Assembly (NCBI RefSeq): GCF_001952855.1
Contig: NZ_LPNO01000024.1
Coordinates: 62,001 to 126,000, forward strand
Reading direction: 5' to 3'
DNA from: Pseudomonas sp. ATCC PTA-122608
Lineage (GTDB): Bacteria > Pseudomonadota > Gammaproteobacteria > Pseudomonadales > Pseudomonadaceae
Length of the DNA stretch: 64,000 nt
Shown: one piece after another, positions 61,965 to 64,000 of the stretch
Layout of the letters: every line of letters begins with the position of its first letter
Numbering within the stretch: position 1 is the stretch's first letter
Notes under the pieces: generated by a model
Databases searched by the model: none
Told to the model about the DNA's origin: nothing
What the model saw: the letters and a program-made list of their open reading frames with translations, nothing else
Translations under genes and position numbers: made by a program

Positions 61965-63515
61965 CTATTCAAGTACCGCTTCAAGATCGAAGTGGCATAG
62001 CCTGCGATGGACATCTTCCTTGCGCTCACGCACAGAATGGCTTTGCGGCAACACGTCACAACAGCCATGCAGGAGCTGAAGCACTTCAACCGCGAGTTCG
62101 GGCTCCCAGCGCTGCAAGCCTGATTGCTGCAGTTCGTGGTCCAGGTGCTCAAGCTGGACTTTGGCAAGGTCATGCTTGCCCGCCAGCACACATAACCTGG
62201 CCTGGCCTAGCCGCCAATGAAATCGGGCACGGTCGCCTGCGGCGCTTTGCAGGCCTTGCTTGAGCGACCGAACGGCCGCCTTGAAGCCATCCTTGCGCAG
62301 CACGGGCATGACGTCGTGTAATGCTTTGTCCCAAGGGGCAGCTTGGGCATCAAGTGCAGTCTTGGGTGACACCGGACCTTGCAGATGGCGGGTAACCTGC
62401 GTGTTGATCCAGCCCCGGGTGACGGAGTCGGCGAACGGTGTTCCATCGTGAAAGCGCAACTGCACGAGCCCAGGCAATCGTTGGAGCAACAAGGCGAAGT
62501 GCACTTCCAGCTCGGTCATGGCCAAATCGGCCTGAAGTGTCTGCAGGCACTCCCACACCCTATACAACCCGTCAAACCAGAAAGGAGCGCAAGCCAGGCT
62601 GACCTCAAGCTCCAACAACAGGTCGGCGTACTGCCCTTGGACAAAGCGCTCCTGGTAGCGCTTGAGCTTGTCCGGCGCCGGGCCTCGCAAAGGCGTGACC
62701 TGCTCGTTGTCACAGTCCGGGAGGCTGGTGATCGTCAGCCAGGTCAACGTTCGGTTCAGACGTAGCGCGCGCAGGTCGGTAGCATTCTGGCGCTGCCACC
62801 AGGCAGACAAAGGCCGGGCATTCTCCTGCAGCGTACGCAGCAGCTTATGGGCATCCCTTTCGTTATCCACGACCGGCTCGGGCGCCAGCAGTTGAGTCGC
62901 TACCTGTGTGATCTGGGCGATCCCTGCTGCGATAACACTCGGTGGATCGCTCTCGGTTGTCTGCTGCAACCCGTCCGAGAGCCGCCTGCGAATCGGTAGC
63001 AACAATGGCGCATCTCCGCAGAGATGTTGAGTCCATAACTCATCCAGCCGGGTCAGGTGTTCGAGCATGCAGTGGAATAAGGGCCGTTGGTCCTTGAACG
63101 AAAGATTTTGCGCAAGCATCTGATCGAGGCGAGGGACCAGCCAACCAAATGCTGCACTGCGGGTGCGCGGTTTGCTTGGGTATACGACCGCCCAATGATG
63201 CTCACAGAGGTAGCGCAACAATCCGAGGCCTGCGAGCAATCCGGGGAAGGATTCGCGCTGATGCAATGCCCAGGTCAACCAGACCGCGACTCGCAAGTCC
63301 TTGGACTGTTGGCGTAACAAGGCCTCACTTTTTTCCACGACCCATTGCCAGTCAGGCTGACTGTTACCGTGCATTGAATGCGCCTTGCCCAGTTCGGTTT
63401 CAAGTGCCTCGTACTCAGTAGAAAAACGCATATCGGCGCCCGCAAAACTCTCTGTCGAGTTGGGCGTCTGCGCAAGTTTCAGGTAGAAATCGGAAAGCCT
63501 GTCTGAATAAACCAT
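61965..63515 (-). CDS. tssA: T6SS protein TssA (ImpA)
   Basis: A 516-residue TssA. The ImpA N-terminal domain (about residues 30-150; VWLTWALHQRESFPGLLAGLGLLRYLCEHHW) is clear, followed by a middle domain and a long helical C-terminus. TssA proteins co-ordinate baseplate and sheath growth. It is the first gene of the operon. The ATG at 63515 has only a weak ribosome site; an upstream extension is not family-like. Confidence 0.93.
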   Translation of the reverse strand: MVYSDRLSDFYLKLAQTPNSTESFAGADMRFSTEYEALETELGKAHSMHGNSQPDWQWVVEKSEALLRQQSKDLRVAVWLTWALHQRESFPGLLAGLGLLRYLCEHHWAVVYPSKPRTRSAAFGWLVPRLDQMLAQNLSFKDQRPLFHCMLEHLTRLDELWTQHLCGDAPLLLPIRRRLSDGLQQTTESDPPSVIAAGIAQITQVATQLLAPEPVVDNERDAHKLLRTLQENARPLSAWWQRQNATDLRALRLNRTLTWLTITSLPDCDNEQVTPLRGPAPDKLKRYQERFVQGQYADLLLELEVSLACAPFWFDGLYRVWECLQTLQADLAMTELEVHFALLLQRLPGLVQLRFHDGTPFADSVTRGWINTQVTRHLQGPVSPKTALDAQAAPWDKALHDVMPVLRKDGFKAAVRSLKQGLQSAAGDRARFHWRLGQARLCVLAGKHDLAKVQLEHLDHELQQSGLQRWEPELAVEVLQLLHGCCDVLPQSHSVRERKEDVHRRLCHFDLEAVLE

Positions 63516-63699
63516 TATGGGCCGCACTCTACTTCCCTGGACACATGAGTGAACTAACGGCAATTTAAGCAAACGTCAGAACACTGCTTTAAGTTCGTCT
63601 TCCCGGCGAGAAGAGTACGAACCTTATCCATGCAAAAGGCAATGTTCAAGCCACGAAGTAACGGTTAAGGAATTTCCTACAAAAATAAAAATTCGCCGG

Positions 63700-63717
63700 T
63701 GCGCAACAAGTTGCGCA
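63700..63717. promoter_or_regulatory. 18-bp palindrome upstream of the T6SS operon
   Basis: TGCGCAAC-AA-GTTGCGCA: perfect 8-bp arms with a 2-bp centre, about 185 bp upstream of tssA. Its compact shape suggests a dimeric regulator site, but the regulator is unknown. Confidence 0.5.
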
Positions 63718-63906
63718 ACCCAAATAACGCGTACGACTATGTTTTATGTATCGCCCCGGCGAACAAGCCACGTATCAATACGGCGCAACTAACTGCACAC
63801 CTCTGCGCAAACAAATACAACTAACTTCAGCTACAAACCAGCATCACGCCATAAAAGAAAACCAATAAAATCTTAACTCCCAGATTTCATTAGCTTTTGG
63901 ACTTTC

Positions 63907-63921
63907 CGGCACGCTTCTTGA
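63907..63921 (+). promoter_or_regulatory. Sigma-54-like promoter for the hcp-like gene
   Basis: CGGCACG-CTTC-TTGA matches the -24/-12 consensus TGGCACG-N4-TTGC, with GG at -24 conserved and one difference in the -12 GC. It is 70 bp upstream of the start codon and the operon encodes an RpoN activator (Sfa2-like). Confidence 0.55.
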
Positions 63922-63933
63922 TATCGAGTATTA

Positions 63934-63959
63934 CCCAGTCGGCAAATCAGCCGACTGGG
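63934..63959 (+). promoter_or_regulatory. Hairpin at the predicted 5' end of the hcp-like mRNA
   Basis: CCCAGTCGGC-AAATCA-GCCGACTGGG forms a perfect 10-bp GC-rich stem. It begins about 12 bp after the -12 element, so transcripts would start at or next to it, and it ends 32 bp before the ATG. No T tract follows, so it is probably a 5' stabiliser rather than a terminator. Confidence 0.6.
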
Positions 63960-63991
63960 GCGACCTCATTTATCAGGCAAGGAAACCACTT

Positions 63992-64000
63992 ATGCCAACA
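63992..64000 (+). CDS. hcp: Start of a probable hcp gene (3' truncated by window edge)
   Basis: Only three codons (Met-Pro-Thr) are inside the window. A strong ribosome site AAGGAAA lies six bases upstream. Hcp proteins of HSI-II-type systems begin Met-Pro-Thr, and a divergent gene beside tssA with a sigma-54-like promoter would fit hcp, the tube and effector carrier. The identification rests on context. Confidence 0.45.

Larger units (their letters stand above)
63516..63991. other. 476-bp AT-rich intergenic region between the divergent T6SS operon and hcp-like gene
   Basis: Noticeably more AT-rich than the flanking genes. It contains an 18-bp palindrome (63700-63717), a sigma-54-like element (63907-63921) and a 10-bp-stem hairpin (63934-63959). 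No additional gene was found on either strand. It should hold the promoter for the tssA operon and the one for the divergent gene. Confidence 0.7.

Overview
The window has the gene content and high-GC codon use of a Pseudomonas of the fluorescens group. The evidence is an HSI-II-type type VI secretion cluster, a Pseudomonas-type bacterial metallothionein, Pseudomonas-restricted small proteins, MntH, CobF, a large PATR autotransporter and several intergenic REP doublets of the two kinds common in that group. The species call is an inference from gene content; no rRNA or tRNA gene was seen.

Left part (1-23.5 kb), metabolic and accessory genes: the 3' end of a LysR regulator and a class-C-like serine hydrolase; an NAD salvage locus (pncA-pncB-nadE on the minus strand, divergent from a NrtR-type Nudix regulator with a palindrome between them); a reduced polyol locus (periplasmic binding protein plus SDR dehydrogenase, divergent from an AraC regulator, with no membrane transporter genes); an APH-like kinase; a Tsx porin plus NUP-family pair for nucleosides; a quinone oxidoreductase/XapX/AraC group; a metallothionein; a tandem pair of half-size YdcZ transporters divergent from a LysR regulator; a Phd/PIN toxin-antitoxin pair; mntH; a DUF726-type hydrolase fused to a YaaW-like domain; a lipoprotein, a RidA protein and a LysR regulator; and a HigBA-like pair whose toxin gene is broken.

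Middle (23.5-43.5 kb): one 10.5-kb gene encodes a roughly 3,510-residue autotransporter built from about 24 PATR repeats arranged in 2.2-kb higher-order repeats. It is followed by a KefB/KefC-type antiporter, a DcrB-like periplasmic protein, an exported esterase, cobF with a histidine phosphatase, a DUF4865/LysR divergent pair, a PTS EIIC-EAL fusion protein and a DUF6388-type small protein.

Right part (43.5-64 kb): a complete-looking HSI-II-type T6SS operon on the minus strand, in the order tssA-B-C-E-F-G-clpV-sfa2-orfX-fha-tssJ-K-L-M-stp1-stk1. Genes overlap or are separated by at most 34 bp. It supplies sheath, baseplate, membrane complex, disassembly ATPase, a sigma-54 activator and an FHA/kinase/phosphatase control module. 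At the right edge a divergent gene begins with Met-Pro-Thr, probably hcp. It is preceded by a sigma-54-like element and a strong hairpin near the predicted 5' end of its mRNA. A 43-residue lipoprotein (orfX) between sfa2 and fha is easily missed because of its size.
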